Origin: Pseudoalteromonas luteoviolacea NCIMB 1942
Lineage (GTDB): Bacteria > Pseudomonadota > Gammaproteobacteria > Enterobacterales > Alteromonadaceae
Length of the DNA stretch: 64,000 bases
Assembly (NCBI RefSeq): GCF_001625595.1
Contig: NZ_AUXT01000024.1
Coordinates: 46,987 to 110,986, forward strand
Direction of reading: 5' to 3'
Part shown: one piece after another, positions 8,712 through 17,814 of the stretch
Position numbering within the stretch: the stretch's first letter is position 1
Layout of the letters: each line of letters starts with the position of its first letter
Made by a program: the position numbers and the translations under genes
Notes under the pieces: model-generated
What the model saw: only the letters and a program-made list of their open reading frames with translations
The model's database searches: none
Told to the model about the DNA's origin: nothing

Positions 8712-9689
8712 TTAATTGCTTCCACCACTGCCCCCTGAGATACGACTTTGCGCATTGACTACTTCGATTTGCGCAGATAATGCTTCATTTGCCGCGATCA
8801 ATGATTCAAATTTTATTTCATTGTTCTTTGCAAGTTCTATATTTGTGGCCACCGATGAGGGTAGGTTTGACACTTCGCCACTATCAACAAGTCTTTTGGC
8901 GCTCCCCATTAGCTCCGTTTTCAGTTTTGATAAGTTAACGCGATCCACGTCGCTATTTGGATTGTTATTAAAATCAGAAATCGCATGAGAAATATTTGAA
9001 AGTGCTGACAGGTCAGCTGCCATGGCAGCATTGACAATTGCCAATATTGTTGCCTCATTATTTTGTTTCTGTTCATCGCTTGCTTGGTCTAAATAAAGAA
9101 CGTGTGTATCTAGCAAGTTGGTTTCATCTATATCTAAGTTAAGGGCAGTCAAAATAACCTTGCTGGCATCACGAGCAACTCGTTCCAGCCCGCTGTTAGA
9201 AATGCCATCTTCTAACCGCCCCTCCACCTGATCATAAACAAGAGTTGTAAATGCATTAACTTGAAAGGAAGTTTTGGTTGAATTTGAAGAGCCTAATGAT
9301 TTTAATTGAATATTGCCAAGCTCAGAGAGTAAAACCTCTTCTGCATAACTAGCAATGAGGTTGCCACGTTGATCAAAACACTCCAACGCGTCACAAATCA
9401 TCTCAGTGCTTTTCTCAACTCCCATACGTACAGTAAATAAGCTATCTTCAACAATACTTAAACGGCTACTAAAATTACCGTGCTGGTCGCTAGCACCTTG
9501 CCAAATAACTTTATTTTCATAGTCAGTAATGGTGATCGTCGCACTACTCACAGGCCCTTTTAACAAGCTGCCATTTAATATCAGCTCGTTACTCCCCTGA
9601 ATAAAGCCCTCCTTATAACACCCACTGAGAACCCAAAAAAAGCCAGAGGCACAAATTATCGTTCGCGCTGTTTTCTTTGAATAAAACAT
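8712..9689 (-). CDS. predicted lipoprotein, unknown function
   Basis: This 325-residue protein has a lipoprotein signal ending in the lipobox LSGC at about residues 21-24. The first mature domain resembles a carboxypeptidase-regulatory or Ig-like fold (LKGPVSSATITITDYENK, then ASDQHGNFSSRL), as found in surface lipoproteins. A long helical part follows, and the C-terminus is SRISGGSGGSN. It heads the apparent operon with the barrel-like and membrane proteins. The cargo or substrate is not evident. Nothing in the sequence ties it to the eCIS particle except location. Confidence 0.7.
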   Translation of the reverse strand: MFYSKKTARTIICASGFFWVLSGCYKEGFIQGSNELILNGSLLKGPVSSATITITDYENKVIWQGASDQHGNFSSRLSIVEDSLFTVRMGVEKSTEMICDALECFDQRGNLIASYAEEVLLSELGNIQLKSLGSSNSTKTSFQVNAFTTLVYDQVEGRLEDGISNSGLERVARDASKVILTALNLDIDETNLLDTHVLYLDQASDEQKQNNEATILAIVNAAMAADLSALSNISHAISDFNNNPNSDVDRVNLSKLKTELMGSAKRLVDSGEVSNLPSSVATNIELAKNNEIKFESLIAANEALSAQIEVVNAQSRISGGSGGSN

Positions 9690-9835
9690 GTAATTCCCTT
9701 TTATCGCCCATTTTTAATGGCCGCCCGACTTGTAATTAAATTGAAAACAGATTGCAAGTAAAGTGAAAGTATCTCTTCTTTGTGCATTGTCTTATTTGAA
9801 ACGTACAACACTTTCTCGCTACGCCAGTTGTAAAG

Positions 9836-10246
9836 TTATTTAGATACAGTAATTGGCTGAGTAGGCACGAACTTTACGGTTAATTCGGTAGGTGGAGACG
9901 GGTCTGGGATCCCTTTATCATTTAAAGCTGGAATGACGCTTAGTGAACATTTTATATCACCTTTTAAAACAATTGGCGCACCACCTTTGAATGTGACGTC
10001 AGACAATACGATATCGTTAATTGCACTAAAAGTTACTGCGCCACCAGCGACGTATGCCCCCTGAATGTATGGAGACATATTTACTTTTTTTTGTAAAAAC
10101 TTTTCTATATCGTCTTGAACAGCAATTTCACCTTGGCATATCATTCCCTTAGAGACGACGTCTAAAGGTCCTGCAGTAGGTACAATTAACACTCCTTTGT
10201 CTAGGAGTAAGTTAAATATCGTGCTTGCGTTGAGTATTTCTATCAT
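9836..10246 (-). CDS. unrecognised 136-residue protein
   Basis: The ORF is open further upstream, but a strong terminator (10296-10341) lies inside that extension. I therefore start at ATG 10246 (MIEILNASTIFNLLLDKG). The RBS is weak (GAG, 8-base spacer). The protein is soluble, beta-rich and proline-rich at the end (GIPDPSPPTELTVKF). The segment GGAPIVLKGDIKC faintly recalls the end of PAAR-like spike-tip proteins, but the repeated PAAR motif is not visible, so I do not assign it. It lies between the crotonase and the lipoprotein gene on the same strand. Confidence 0.5.
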   Translation of the reverse strand: MIEILNASTIFNLLLDKGVLIVPTAGPLDVVSKGMICQGEIAVQDDIEKFLQKKVNMSPYIQGAYVAGGAVTFSAINDIVLSDVTFKGGAPIVLKGDIKCSLSVIPALNDKGIPDPSPPTELTVKFVPTQPITVSK

Positions 10247-10295
10247 CTGTATATTCTCGTCTAATGGGCGGACTAAAAGTACAATTTCCTGAGTG

Positions 10296-10341
10296 AAAAA
10301 AGGCAAACTGTGCCCCATCCTTGCGCGCAAGACAGTTTGCC
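10296..10341 (-). terminator. Rho-independent terminator after the crotonase gene
   Basis: A 9-bp stem (GGCAAACTG/CAGTTTGCC) encloses a second palindrome (TTGCGCGCAA) and is followed by U6 on the minus-strand RNA. It lies just after the stop at 10356, so the crotonase is a separate transcription unit. Confidence 0.85.
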
Positions 10342-10355
10342 AACTCACACTACTC

Positions 10356-11144
10356 TCATTCGCTTTGCAATCGCCCGAGTCTGCGTAAATACTGCACGAA
10401 GCGAGCGTCACAATCGCTGATATTTGAAACCCACTTATCCACCAACAACTTTCTTGTTCTATGTGTTAGGCCAACGCTATTTTTTCGATAGTTTTGTAAA
10501 GCAATACGCCCGTAATGAGACTGCTTTGCACGCGCGATGATCTCATAGACTTGCCTCTCTGCATCCCCTTTTTCACACACCACATCTATCATCCCCAATT
10601 CAAACAATGCTTGTGCGCTATATCGTTTACCGGAGCAAAGCACTTCCATAATCACGTCACGAGAGGCACTGTTACGTAACTTTTTCGCTAACACCGCACA
10701 TGGGTATTCTTCGAATAACATACTTGAGTTCATAAATTCAGCTTGAGACTCAACAACCACAATGTCCGCAGCAAGCGCAACCAACATACCAGCGCCAAAA
10801 GCACGCCCCTGCACCACCGCAACACTCGTAAAGTTTTCTCTCGAGCCACAAAGTAGTTGATTAACAAGTGTTAAGTAGTTTGTTGCATAACTATATAACC
10901 CTCTTTTATCTCTTCGCTCAACGAGCTCTGCTAACAATGTTAAATCACCACCTAAACAAAAATCACCGTCCATATTACTGCTAAGTACTTTAAAAATAGG
11001 AGAGTGAAGTATTGGTTCAGGCCTAAAGAAATGATTCAGTTGACCTAAAATAGAATCGTTCAGGCAAGACTTGGTGTGCAGTTGCATACGCGCCCACTGC
11101 ATTGCACTTGTTTTCATTACAGCCAAAGGCTCACTTTGTTGCAT
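10356..11144 (-). CDS. RpfF-like crotonase-fold protein lacking the catalytic glutamates
   Basis: This enoyl-CoA hydratase/isomerase superfamily protein aligns by eye with the DSF synthase RpfF: FCLGGDLTLLAELVERRD near residue 68, SVAVVQGRAFGAGMLVALAAD near 113, MLFEEYP near 148, and a C-terminal helix ending YLRRLGRLQSE. RpfF makes diffusible cis-2-unsaturated fatty-acid signals using two glutamates (Glu141 and Glu161 in Xanthomonas). At the equivalent places this protein has Leu (in GAGMLVAL) and Ser (in NSSMLF), so that chemistry looks lost. The frame opens at a GTG at 11162; I use the first ATG at 11144, with neither supported by a good RBS. It is divergent from the FecR-domain gene. Confidence 0.75.
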   Translation of the reverse strand: MQQSEPLAVMKTSAMQWARMQLHTKSCLNDSILGQLNHFFRPEPILHSPIFKVLSSNMDGDFCLGGDLTLLAELVERRDKRGLYSYATNYLTLVNQLLCGSRENFTSVAVVQGRAFGAGMLVALAADIVVVESQAEFMNSSMLFEEYPCAVLAKKLRNSASRDVIMEVLCSGKRYSAQALFELGMIDVVCEKGDAERQVYEIIARAKQSHYGRIALQNYRKNSVGLTHRTRKLLVDKWVSNISDCDARFVQYLRRLGRLQSE

Positions 11145-11304
11145 TGATGTATTCACACGCACAAAAAATCGCTACCGTTTTTGTTTCTTTCACTCTGACG
11201 ACGTAGCCGTCTTGAATTTGTGATTGATTATTTGCGCTAAATTTATAAAAGGACTAAAACCTTAGTTATGGATAAAATTTGTTGATGTCAGGTTTGAGGA
11301 ACGA

Positions 11305-11916
11305 ATGAAGCTTATTACAGCATTATGTTTTTGCTTTCTTTCACTTTCAGTAAGCTCTGAGCAAGTCGCGAAAACCATGTTAGCCAAACATTTCGTGGTA
11401 GCAGAGCAAAATAAAAATCAACGAAAGTTAAAGCGAAAGTCTGCAATTTACAATAACGATCTCATTTTTACAGGGGACAAAGCCCGCGCGCAAATAAAGT
11501 TTAGTGAAGGCACCATCCTCACATTAGGCGCGGAAACGCAGTTTTCAGTCTTAGAATTTAATCATGGAGCGCATCATCAAACGCCCAATGCCACTCTCGA
11601 ATTTGTAACTGGTGCTTTTAGAGTTGTAACAGGAGAAATAACTAAAGTTGCACGGCCTAATTTCAAAATTAAAACACCATTGGGATCAATCGGTATTAGG
11701 GGCACTGACTTTTGGGGCGGTAACCTTTATAGCCAAGAAACAATTGATGTTATCTTGCTTGACAGCGAACACCCCCTCATCATTGAAAACCAATTTGGGC
11801 GAGTCGTTATTTCCGAGCCGGGTACTGGATCAACTTTACGTCAAGGAGAAGCCCCTTCAAAACCAGAGAAATGGTCAGAGCAAAAATTACAAGACGCTGT
11901 AAAAACTATTCAATAA
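11305..11916 (+). CDS. exported FecR-domain protein
   Basis: This 203-residue protein has a signal peptide (ITALCFCFLSLSVSS) and a FecR domain over most of its length: the strand DLIFTGDKARAQIKFSEG, then TLGAETQFSV, GAFRVVTGEI and the diagnostic IKTPLGSIGIRGTDFWG at about residues 122-138. Stand-alone secreted FecR domains often accompany envelope systems as ligand- or peptidoglycan-linked modules; their biochemical role is not settled. The RBS is GAGGAACG directly before ATG. The 160-base gap to the divergent crotonase must hold both promoters. No sigma or anti-sigma partner lies beside it, so classic iron-dicitrate signalling is unlikely. Confidence 0.8.
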   Translation: MKLITALCFCFLSLSVSSEQVAKTMLAKHFVVAEQNKNQRKLKRKSAIYNNDLIFTGDKARAQIKFSEGTILTLGAETQFSVLEFNHGAHHQTPNATLEFVTGAFRVVTGEITKVARPNFKIKTPLGSIGIRGTDFWGGNLYSQETIDVILLDSEHPLIIENQFGRVVISEPGTGSTLRQGEAPSKPEKWSEQKLQDAVKTIQ

Positions 11917-12383
11917 AAGGTTACTAGCCTTACCATACAACTACGTAGCGTCTCTACAGCTTAACTTTCACCTCTAAAATACGTGTTCACAGAGCTATAC
12001 GACAAGAACAACAAATGCGCACTTTTCGCTCTCGGTAACATATCACCCCAGATGCATATTCAGTAAAGCGCTTTTGCGAACATATAATTCATTACCTTAG
12101 TAAAATGAGTTACGCAGAATCCATGAGGGTTCATTATGAATTATTTCATTTACCTTAATTCAGTTTACGATCTTCACTTACAAAAAGCCTACCCAACTGT
12201 TTTTTATAAAAATAAATATTAATAAACACATAAATTGAAAAAGACACACCTGATTTGCCGACCTTATTTTTGTTTGCTACTTTTACTACGCGTTACCGCT
12301 TTGGGCCCAAGTGATAACTAAAACTGACAAGTGAAAGTCCAGCACAATGAGGCTGGTTTTAAAAACTATCCAAAGGATTAAAA
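11917..12383 (+). other. 467-base intergenic region with a leader hairpin
   Basis: No convincing gene is present. A hairpin CCAGC/GCTGG followed by TTTT lies at 12339-12360, just upstream of the secreted-protein gene, and a perfect 10-base palindrome TTGGGCCCAA at 12301-12310. Both are in the presumed leader of the next gene. Otherwise the region is AT-rich and unremarkable. Confidence 0.5.
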
Positions 12384-13172
12384 ATGAAAATGTTTAAATT
12401 AGGTACGTTCGCTGCTGCAATGTTAACTTCTGTAAGTGCGGTTGCTGCGCCTATCAATATCGCTGATACAAATGGTTATGATCGCCACACTGTATATGCT
12501 GATGGCCCTGTTAGCCGTGTAGTGATCACAAGTGAATTTGCTCATAACTTCTCAGCTGACATTGAGTTGCGTGACGGTGCACGTTGTGAGTACGGCAACC
12601 TATATTCAAACGTTGATGGCAGCCACATTGTTAATGCCGCTGTTCAACCAGATGCTAACATCGTTGGTCAAGCAACAATCGGTATTAATAACGGTATCCC
12701 TGAAGAGCGCCTAACAGATTCTAAATTACTTAAACTTGGCTGTTATGATGCCGACAACACTTGGTACCACGTACTTGTAAATGTACCTGGTGCACCAATT
12801 GTAAATTGGGATATTACAGTTGAGCCGGCTGGTGAATTCGTAAACCAACCATATTCTTTTGGTTACCATTCTGCATATCGTGTGAAGAGCACACTTAATG
12901 TAGATAACCAAAACCGTTCTCAATCATACTGCCACACAGTTGCAAACCGTGGTGTTTCACTGGGCTTATTCCACGGCGAAGATACATCTAATGTTTTCCA
13001 CGCTGATGTATTCACTCAAGATAAAGTATACACAAATGACACTGCACAGCCTGTGCTTTATCAAATCATCGAGTGTGAAAATGCTGCGGGCAAAACAATG
13101 GCTGTTAAAGTGTTCAACCTAACAGATCCAAATGGCATCTATACTTACGAAGATCAACTTATCATCAAGTAA
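12384..13172 (+). CDS. secreted protein of unknown function
   Basis: This 262-residue protein has a textbook Sec signal (FAAAMLTSVSAVAA, cleavage probably after AVAA near residue 22). The mature protein is beta-rich, has four cysteines that could pair (ARCEYGN, LGCYDAD, SYCHTV, IIECEN), and contains no recognisable catalytic motif. Codon choice is smoother (GCT, GGT, CGT, AAC rich) than in neighbours such as the convergent lipoprotein, which suggests high expression. The RBS AAAGGATTAAAA is strong. It is a single-gene unit closed by a bidirectional terminator. I do not recognise a family. Confidence 0.75.
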   Translation: MKMFKLGTFAAAMLTSVSAVAAPINIADTNGYDRHTVYADGPVSRVVITSEFAHNFSADIELRDGARCEYGNLYSNVDGSHIVNAAVQPDANIVGQATIGINNGIPEERLTDSKLLKLGCYDADNTWYHVLVNVPGAPIVNWDITVEPAGEFVNQPYSFGYHSAYRVKSTLNVDNQNRSQSYCHTVANRGVSLGLFHGEDTSNVFHADVFTQDKVYTNDTAQPVLYQIIECENAAGKTMAVKVFNLTDPNGIYTYEDQLIIK

Positions 13173-13193
13173 TTGTCTTCTAAGTTTATATAG

Positions 13194-13224
13194 AAAAATG
13201 GCAGCTAAATAGCTGCCATTTTTT
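13194..13224. terminator. bidirectional terminator between convergent genes
   Basis: A perfect 13-bp stem (AAAAATGGCAGCT / AGCTGCCATTTTT) has an AAAT loop and T-runs on both strands. It serves the secreted-protein gene on plus and overlaps the stop codon of the minus-strand lipoprotein pseudogene. Confidence 0.9.
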
Positions 13225-14542
13225 AATTCATCTGAAGCCTCTGTGTGGTACTAATAAATACCTTATCTCCTAATGAAGTCTTACCAAGATGTTTTTGAAC
13301 ATATTGTCTATAATCAACGACGTTCATTGGTGCACCATCGTAACCTGATAAATGAAGGGATGCACTTCGGGTGACACTTTTATTCGAAGCCTGAAACTCT
13401 TCTCCAAACGTTAACTTTGGGATCTCTGAATTTAAGGCGCTAGAAAAGCTCCATTGTAGATTTTTGTATGGTGAGCCGAGTAATTCAAAATTCATAGTTA
13501 TTGTCGCATGTTGTAAGCGTGTATCTAAGCCCGTGAAGTTATAGGTATACACCTCTCCTTGTTCTTGCATTAACACAGCCTTAGTTAGCTCACCTGCAAG
13601 TTCAAACTGCGCTTCTGGTAGCGCGAATTCGTTTGTTTTTCCCACATTGTCAAGGTTTGCAATGACTCCCCATGAGTGAATAACGGGTAATTCTTCAGGA
13701 TAAGTTAATACACTTTTATAGTTAAGCAGCTCATTAATGCTAGAAAGTGAGGGGTAAATTTTTAAATTAGAATGCTCGCTAGCATTATCGTAATTCAGTA
13801 AAATCTTCTCACCAACACTATCAAGGCCATTCACATGAACTTTCGACTTCTCAGCAAAATGTGCGGTCGGGACATTCACGCTGTCATGGGCAAAATCACT
13901 CCCTGTGACTACCACACTCGATGACGCTTTTGGTACATCAATGACCGCTAATCTGCTCATATCGTAGCCAGATTGGCTTATGGAATAATATAATTTTGGA
14001 TTGTGTCCACATACGCTGGTGGAGTCTTGATAACCCTCGATAATCCCACTTCCAAACTTTGAAATATTGTAGTCACTATGAGTAACTGCGAGTTCACTAA
14101 AATCGACCGTTACATCTTGGCATGGGCACGAGCCAGTGACATCAAAAAACTCAATTGTTTCTAATTGTGCGCCCTCAGAGATTTCCAATGCGGTATGTAT
14201 TTTGCGCACCTTACCTGTGTTGCCTGTCCCCACTCGATTGTTGCCATAATCTTCGACACCTAACACTGAAGCGTGCTCGGCACCAGCTGGTACATCTTGA
14301 CTAAAAAAGCCCACGCTATCAGTTATATATGTCGCCATGGCGTTACCGTCTGCATCATGGAACACCACACTTGCATTGGGATAAGGAATGGTACCGCAGT
14401 CCGTACGAGTCTTAACATAGAATGTCAGTTTTGGCTTCTCTTAAACAACAGATAAATTCGGCTTATTTTCTGCAGAACTATCAGATGAGCCGCCACACCC
14501 TGCGAGCATCAAAAAACCAGTCATTAGCGCTGGTTTATACAT
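13223..14542 (-). pseudogene. lipoprotein gene interrupted by one in-frame TAA
   Basis: Reading minus from ATG at 14542 gives MYKPALMTGFLMLAGCGGSS, a clear lipoprotein signal with lipobox LAGC. Codon 34 is TAA (14443-14441), and the same frame then continues without further stops for about 405 codons to 13223. The continuation begins EKPKLTFYVKTRTDCG and includes a SCPCQDVTVDF motif, then a beta-rich C-terminal region. A restart is possible at GTG 14368 (381 residues), but it would lack the export signal. A single base change explains the defect, which suggests recent inactivation, stop-codon read-through or a sequence error. The function of the mature domain is unknown. Confidence 0.8.
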
Positions 14543-14727
14543 TTTATTCACTATATTACTTCTCAAACTTATAGTTTTAGCGATTGTACCATAGAAATCT
14601 ACCTATATCTTTCATGACTTTCCAAGTAATTCGGCACAAAAACAGGAAAATTCGAATTCATGGCTCTGTCCCTAAAACTACTAATCCCTTATCATCGGGC
14701 ATATTAACTTAATAATTTTAATTATAA

Positions 14728-14750
14728 AAAAAGCAGCTCGTGGCTGCTTT
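14728..14750 (-). terminator. terminator of the cargo end of eCIS operon 2
   Basis: The stem AAAGCAGC/GCTGCTTT has a 5-base loop and is followed by a T-rich run on the minus strand. It lies 236 bases after the stop of the 942-residue gene. The remainder of 14543-14985, about 420 bases, shows no gene and no other clear structure. Confidence 0.8.
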
Positions 14751-14985
14751 ACATTTTGACTCGCGTTTAAAAAACTAAAAGTGTGTAGATTGAGTCACGA
14801 AGTGTTAGATCCAATTAGATTAGACATACCTGTGTTCCTTTTACATGTTATATCGGTGTAGTTGAAAACCCGCCAAATGATGGACGATTACCCAACTTGC
14901 AGAAACCATAACTCTAAAAATTAACACTAGGTATTACACTCACCTTACATCTATTGTGGTAATATCAATAGAGAACGTGGTGCTA

Positions 14986-17814
14986 CTACATCAAAATTAG
15001 CCTTTCTTTGTCAATGCTATCTAAGAACTCTTGTGCAGCGGCCTTATTTTCCTCACTTTTCGAGCGATTGGCCCGATAATCAGTGGCTATTTCTTCAAGC
15101 TTTTGTAAGATCATTCTTCGGTCTAGAATAGACTTCGCCTTGTGATACTGATCGAGTTTGTCAGCCACTTTTGCTTTACTCCAACTCAACTCAATGAACC
15201 AGAAGTTCTTACGCTGTACAGCTTCGCTCCATACCTTTGAAGTCCAAATATATGTGCCGCTGTTTGGCAGCTTTTCTCGCTCAGCCTTAAATTTCTGATA
15301 AATTTTCCCAAATTTCAATTGCTGTGGCATCAGCTTAAGTAAGTTTGTATACCTTTCTTTAATATCCTCTTTTTGATCTCGGCTTAGAGGGCTGTAAACA
15401 GTTTTTCTCGCGACTTCAGGTAACTTCCTTTTAGCTTCTTCATCTGTGTACTCTATGTGACTGCCATCTTTCTCTAACTGTGTAACCCACTTATCGACAC
15501 CTAAGTTTTCTTTTGTAACTTTCACTGGCTTTTTGTTAGTAAATACCCCGCTGGAGCGTTCAATATGATAGCCTTTACCATCTGGGCTCTTTTTAATAGT
15601 ACCATCCAAGGTATATTCACCTAATGTCCAATCACCAATAGAAATTGAAGCGATTTCCTTCTCAAATGTCAGTACTTTGGCTTTAATGGACGCTCCCACC
15701 TCAGCTTCGAGAGATCCGGTTAAACTAAAGTCACCTTGCATCGGCCAGTCTTTATCAATACCAAAATGGCCGAAGCTGTCTCCTCCTTTACCACGCGTAT
15801 ACTTTAGCCTTCCTGAAGCCAGAACTTTACCTTCTACCCCGCCTCTAATCTCACCAAATAGGCCACCCTGCACTTTTGCAAGGTAAGGTACTCCAACAAA
15901 TGCGCCAGCTTCTATCCTTGCTTTTGCCTTAGCACTGGCAGATGCCTCACCAATAACGTTAAATATCATTTCGGTTTCGGTGTTTTCTTCTTCTTTATTG
16001 TTTAAGGTTGCGCCAATTCCTGCACCAAACTCAAACCCACCACTAACATCAATAGCAACCCCAGCAAACCCAGCCCCGACTGGAAAGTCTAATGAAAACG
16101 CAGGAAAATCAATGCCTTTTTTCCATTCCCCTTTAATGCCGCCTTCTCGCTTATCATTATCATAATAAGCCTCAAGACCTAAAATTCGGGCACGGAGTAG
16201 TTGCAGACCATTATTTTCATCTTTCTCATAAGTAAATTTACCCCCTTCAAACTTGATTGATGATAACCCTTGATGCACTTTTAACTGCTTGAGTTCAAAA
16301 ACTTTACCAAAGTCGAAATTACCGGAGAAAAAACTAGAATCCACAATCGCCTTATCATTGGCTATCTTTGAGTTATCGTGGTCCAGCTCCATATACGCAT
16401 TTTCTGCTTCAATTTTATCTTTCGTGAATTTTGCTTTACTCAAAGCCAGCGTCATTGTGGTATGCTTACTTACAGGTATTTCAACTTCAGCTTCCTCTAT
16501 TTCACCGCCGAGCTGCTCATCGTGATACATAACCTTTGCTTGTGTTACCGAAGTTTTAACCCCTGCTGGCAAGCCATACAATGAAACATCTGTTCCTACC
16601 TCGAATTCAGGAACCGTATCCTTAGCAACTTCGACTTCACCGGAAAGGTTACTTACCGACAAATGATTTGGGATAACTTCAAACGTATCGGTTGACGAGA
16701 TTTTTGCTCGTGAAGATTTAAATTTACCGGCTGTATCTAGCTTTAAATTAAAGTCACCATCGAGCTTTTTCTTATCCCAAAGCGGCACATGGGCATCACC
16801 TGAAAAATGTACATCTTTTTGCTGTTTGTTGTAGTGCAATGACAATAGGTCTGAATAAACGCGTTTATCCGCAATATCTAACCCGACAATACTGGCTTTA
16901 AAGCTAGATAACCCCTCTTCATTTACAACAAGCTCATCACCTACCACTTGATGCGCGCTGATAAACCCACTAAAACCAACACCTTGCTGGCTGGCAAACA
17001 CAGGCGCGACTGAAACTTCCCAGCCTGAGCCAAATGGCAATTTAATATCAATGTCACCGCCAAACTGCTGGCCTAGCAGATTTACCTTCGCCACGCCCGT
17101 ACCATGAAGCCCAGCTCGCTTCGGTCGATTTACACCGTCTTCCCACTCCATTAGGTCCGGCTGATTAATACCCAATGAAATAAACTTATTGTCTACAATG
17201 TTTGGCGATGTCTCAGAGTCGGAGTCTGTATCAGATGGTTGCTCCTCAGAGAGATCGCTATCAGCGCTCACTCCGATTAAGCCCGCCACTCTGCTCGATA
17301 ACTTATCTTGAATATACTTAACCCACGCTTCTAGGTTTTCTACTAATGCACTTAATGCTGCGTGGGCATCTTTACCTTTTTTGAGCCACTGATAGATATA
17401 CGCTTCATCTATATCACCCCAGGCCATGGCTACCCAGCCTCCATTGTAAAATTTATTGGCTACCCACAACCACATTTTACCGATAGCCCATAAAACGGCA
17501 GACACGACTCCCGCAGGTACTTTAGCCAGAAAAACCAACGCCTGAGCAATGGCTGTCACCCATGGATTTAAAGACTTAAGTGAAGTCATTGCGTAGTTAA
17601 AAACACTGGCAATGATTAACTTTGCTGTTTGGTCTCCATTAAAGTGATCCCAAACAACTTGAGATGCATAACGTTTTGCAACGTCGACGCCTGAAGACAG
17701 TAAATCGACACTTACAGAATCTGCATCAAGTGCCTTGCTGACTGATAGCGCTGTTTTGGTGGGGTAAAGTTGCGAAACAGGGTTTAACTCCTGTTCTTGC
17801 TGTTGCTTTTGCAT
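14986..17814 (-). CDS. large eCIS cargo candidate, Mif1-like by size and position
   Basis: This 942-residue protein is the last gene of the fibre/cargo operon. The N-terminal 30 residues are polar, with LYPTKTALSVSKAL at 16-29, a motif shared with the 388-residue neighbour. Residues about 65-125 are hydrophobic and Trp-rich (LVFLAKVPAGVVSAVLWAIG, MWLWVANKFYNGGW). An acidic Ser/Asp linker precedes a very long beta-repeat region (about 230-740) with glycine-rich amphipathic stretches such as AGFAGVAIDVSGGFEFGAG, then a basic coiled helical C-terminus. In P. luteoviolacea MACs the tubeworm metamorphosis effector Mif1 is a similarly large protein encoded in this part of the locus; homology here is inferred, not checked. 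No catalytic motif was identified. The RBS is AAAAGGAAAA. Confidence 0.6.
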   Translation of the reverse strand: MQKQQQEQELNPVSQLYPTKTALSVSKALDADSVSVDLLSSGVDVAKRYASQVVWDHFNGDQTAKLIIASVFNYAMTSLKSLNPWVTAIAQALVFLAKVPAGVVSAVLWAIGKMWLWVANKFYNGGWVAMAWGDIDEAYIYQWLKKGKDAHAALSALVENLEAWVKYIQDKLSSRVAGLIGVSADSDLSEEQPSDTDSDSETSPNIVDNKFISLGINQPDLMEWEDGVNRPKRAGLHGTGVAKVNLLGQQFGGDIDIKLPFGSGWEVSVAPVFASQQGVGFSGFISAHQVVGDELVVNEEGLSSFKASIVGLDIADKRVYSDLLSLHYNKQQKDVHFSGDAHVPLWDKKKLDGDFNLKLDTAGKFKSSRAKISSTDTFEVIPNHLSVSNLSGEVEVAKDTVPEFEVGTDVSLYGLPAGVKTSVTQAKVMYHDEQLGGEIEEAEVEIPVSKHTTMTLALSKAKFTKDKIEAENAYMELDHDNSKIANDKAIVDSSFFSGNFDFGKVFELKQLKVHQGLSSIKFEGGKFTYEKDENNGLQLLRARILGLEAYYDNDKREGGIKGEWKKGIDFPAFSLDFPVGAGFAGVAIDVSGGFEFGAGIGATLNNKEEENTETEMIFNVIGEASASAKAKARIEAGAFVGVPYLAKVQGGLFGEIRGGVEGKVLASGRLKYTRGKGGDSFGHFGIDKDWPMQGDFSLTGSLEAEVGASIKAKVLTFEKEIASISIGDWTLGEYTLDGTIKKSPDGKGYHIERSSGVFTNKKPVKVTKENLGVDKWVTQLEKDGSHIEYTDEEAKRKLPEVARKTVYSPLSRDQKEDIKERYTNLLKLMPQQLKFGKIYQKFKAEREKLPNSGTYIWTSKVWSEAVQRKNFWFIELSWSKAKVADKLDQYHKAKSILDRRMILQKLEEIATDYRANRSKSEENKAAAQEFLDSIDKERLILM

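Noticed and set aside
9836..10246. PAAR-like spike tip
   Set aside because: Only a vague GGAPIVLKGD similarity; the repeated PAAR motif and its position near the spike are missing.
12136..12222. Tiny plus-strand ORF of 28 codons with GAGG upstream
   Set aside because: Too short, AT-rich and without similarity or context; likely chance.
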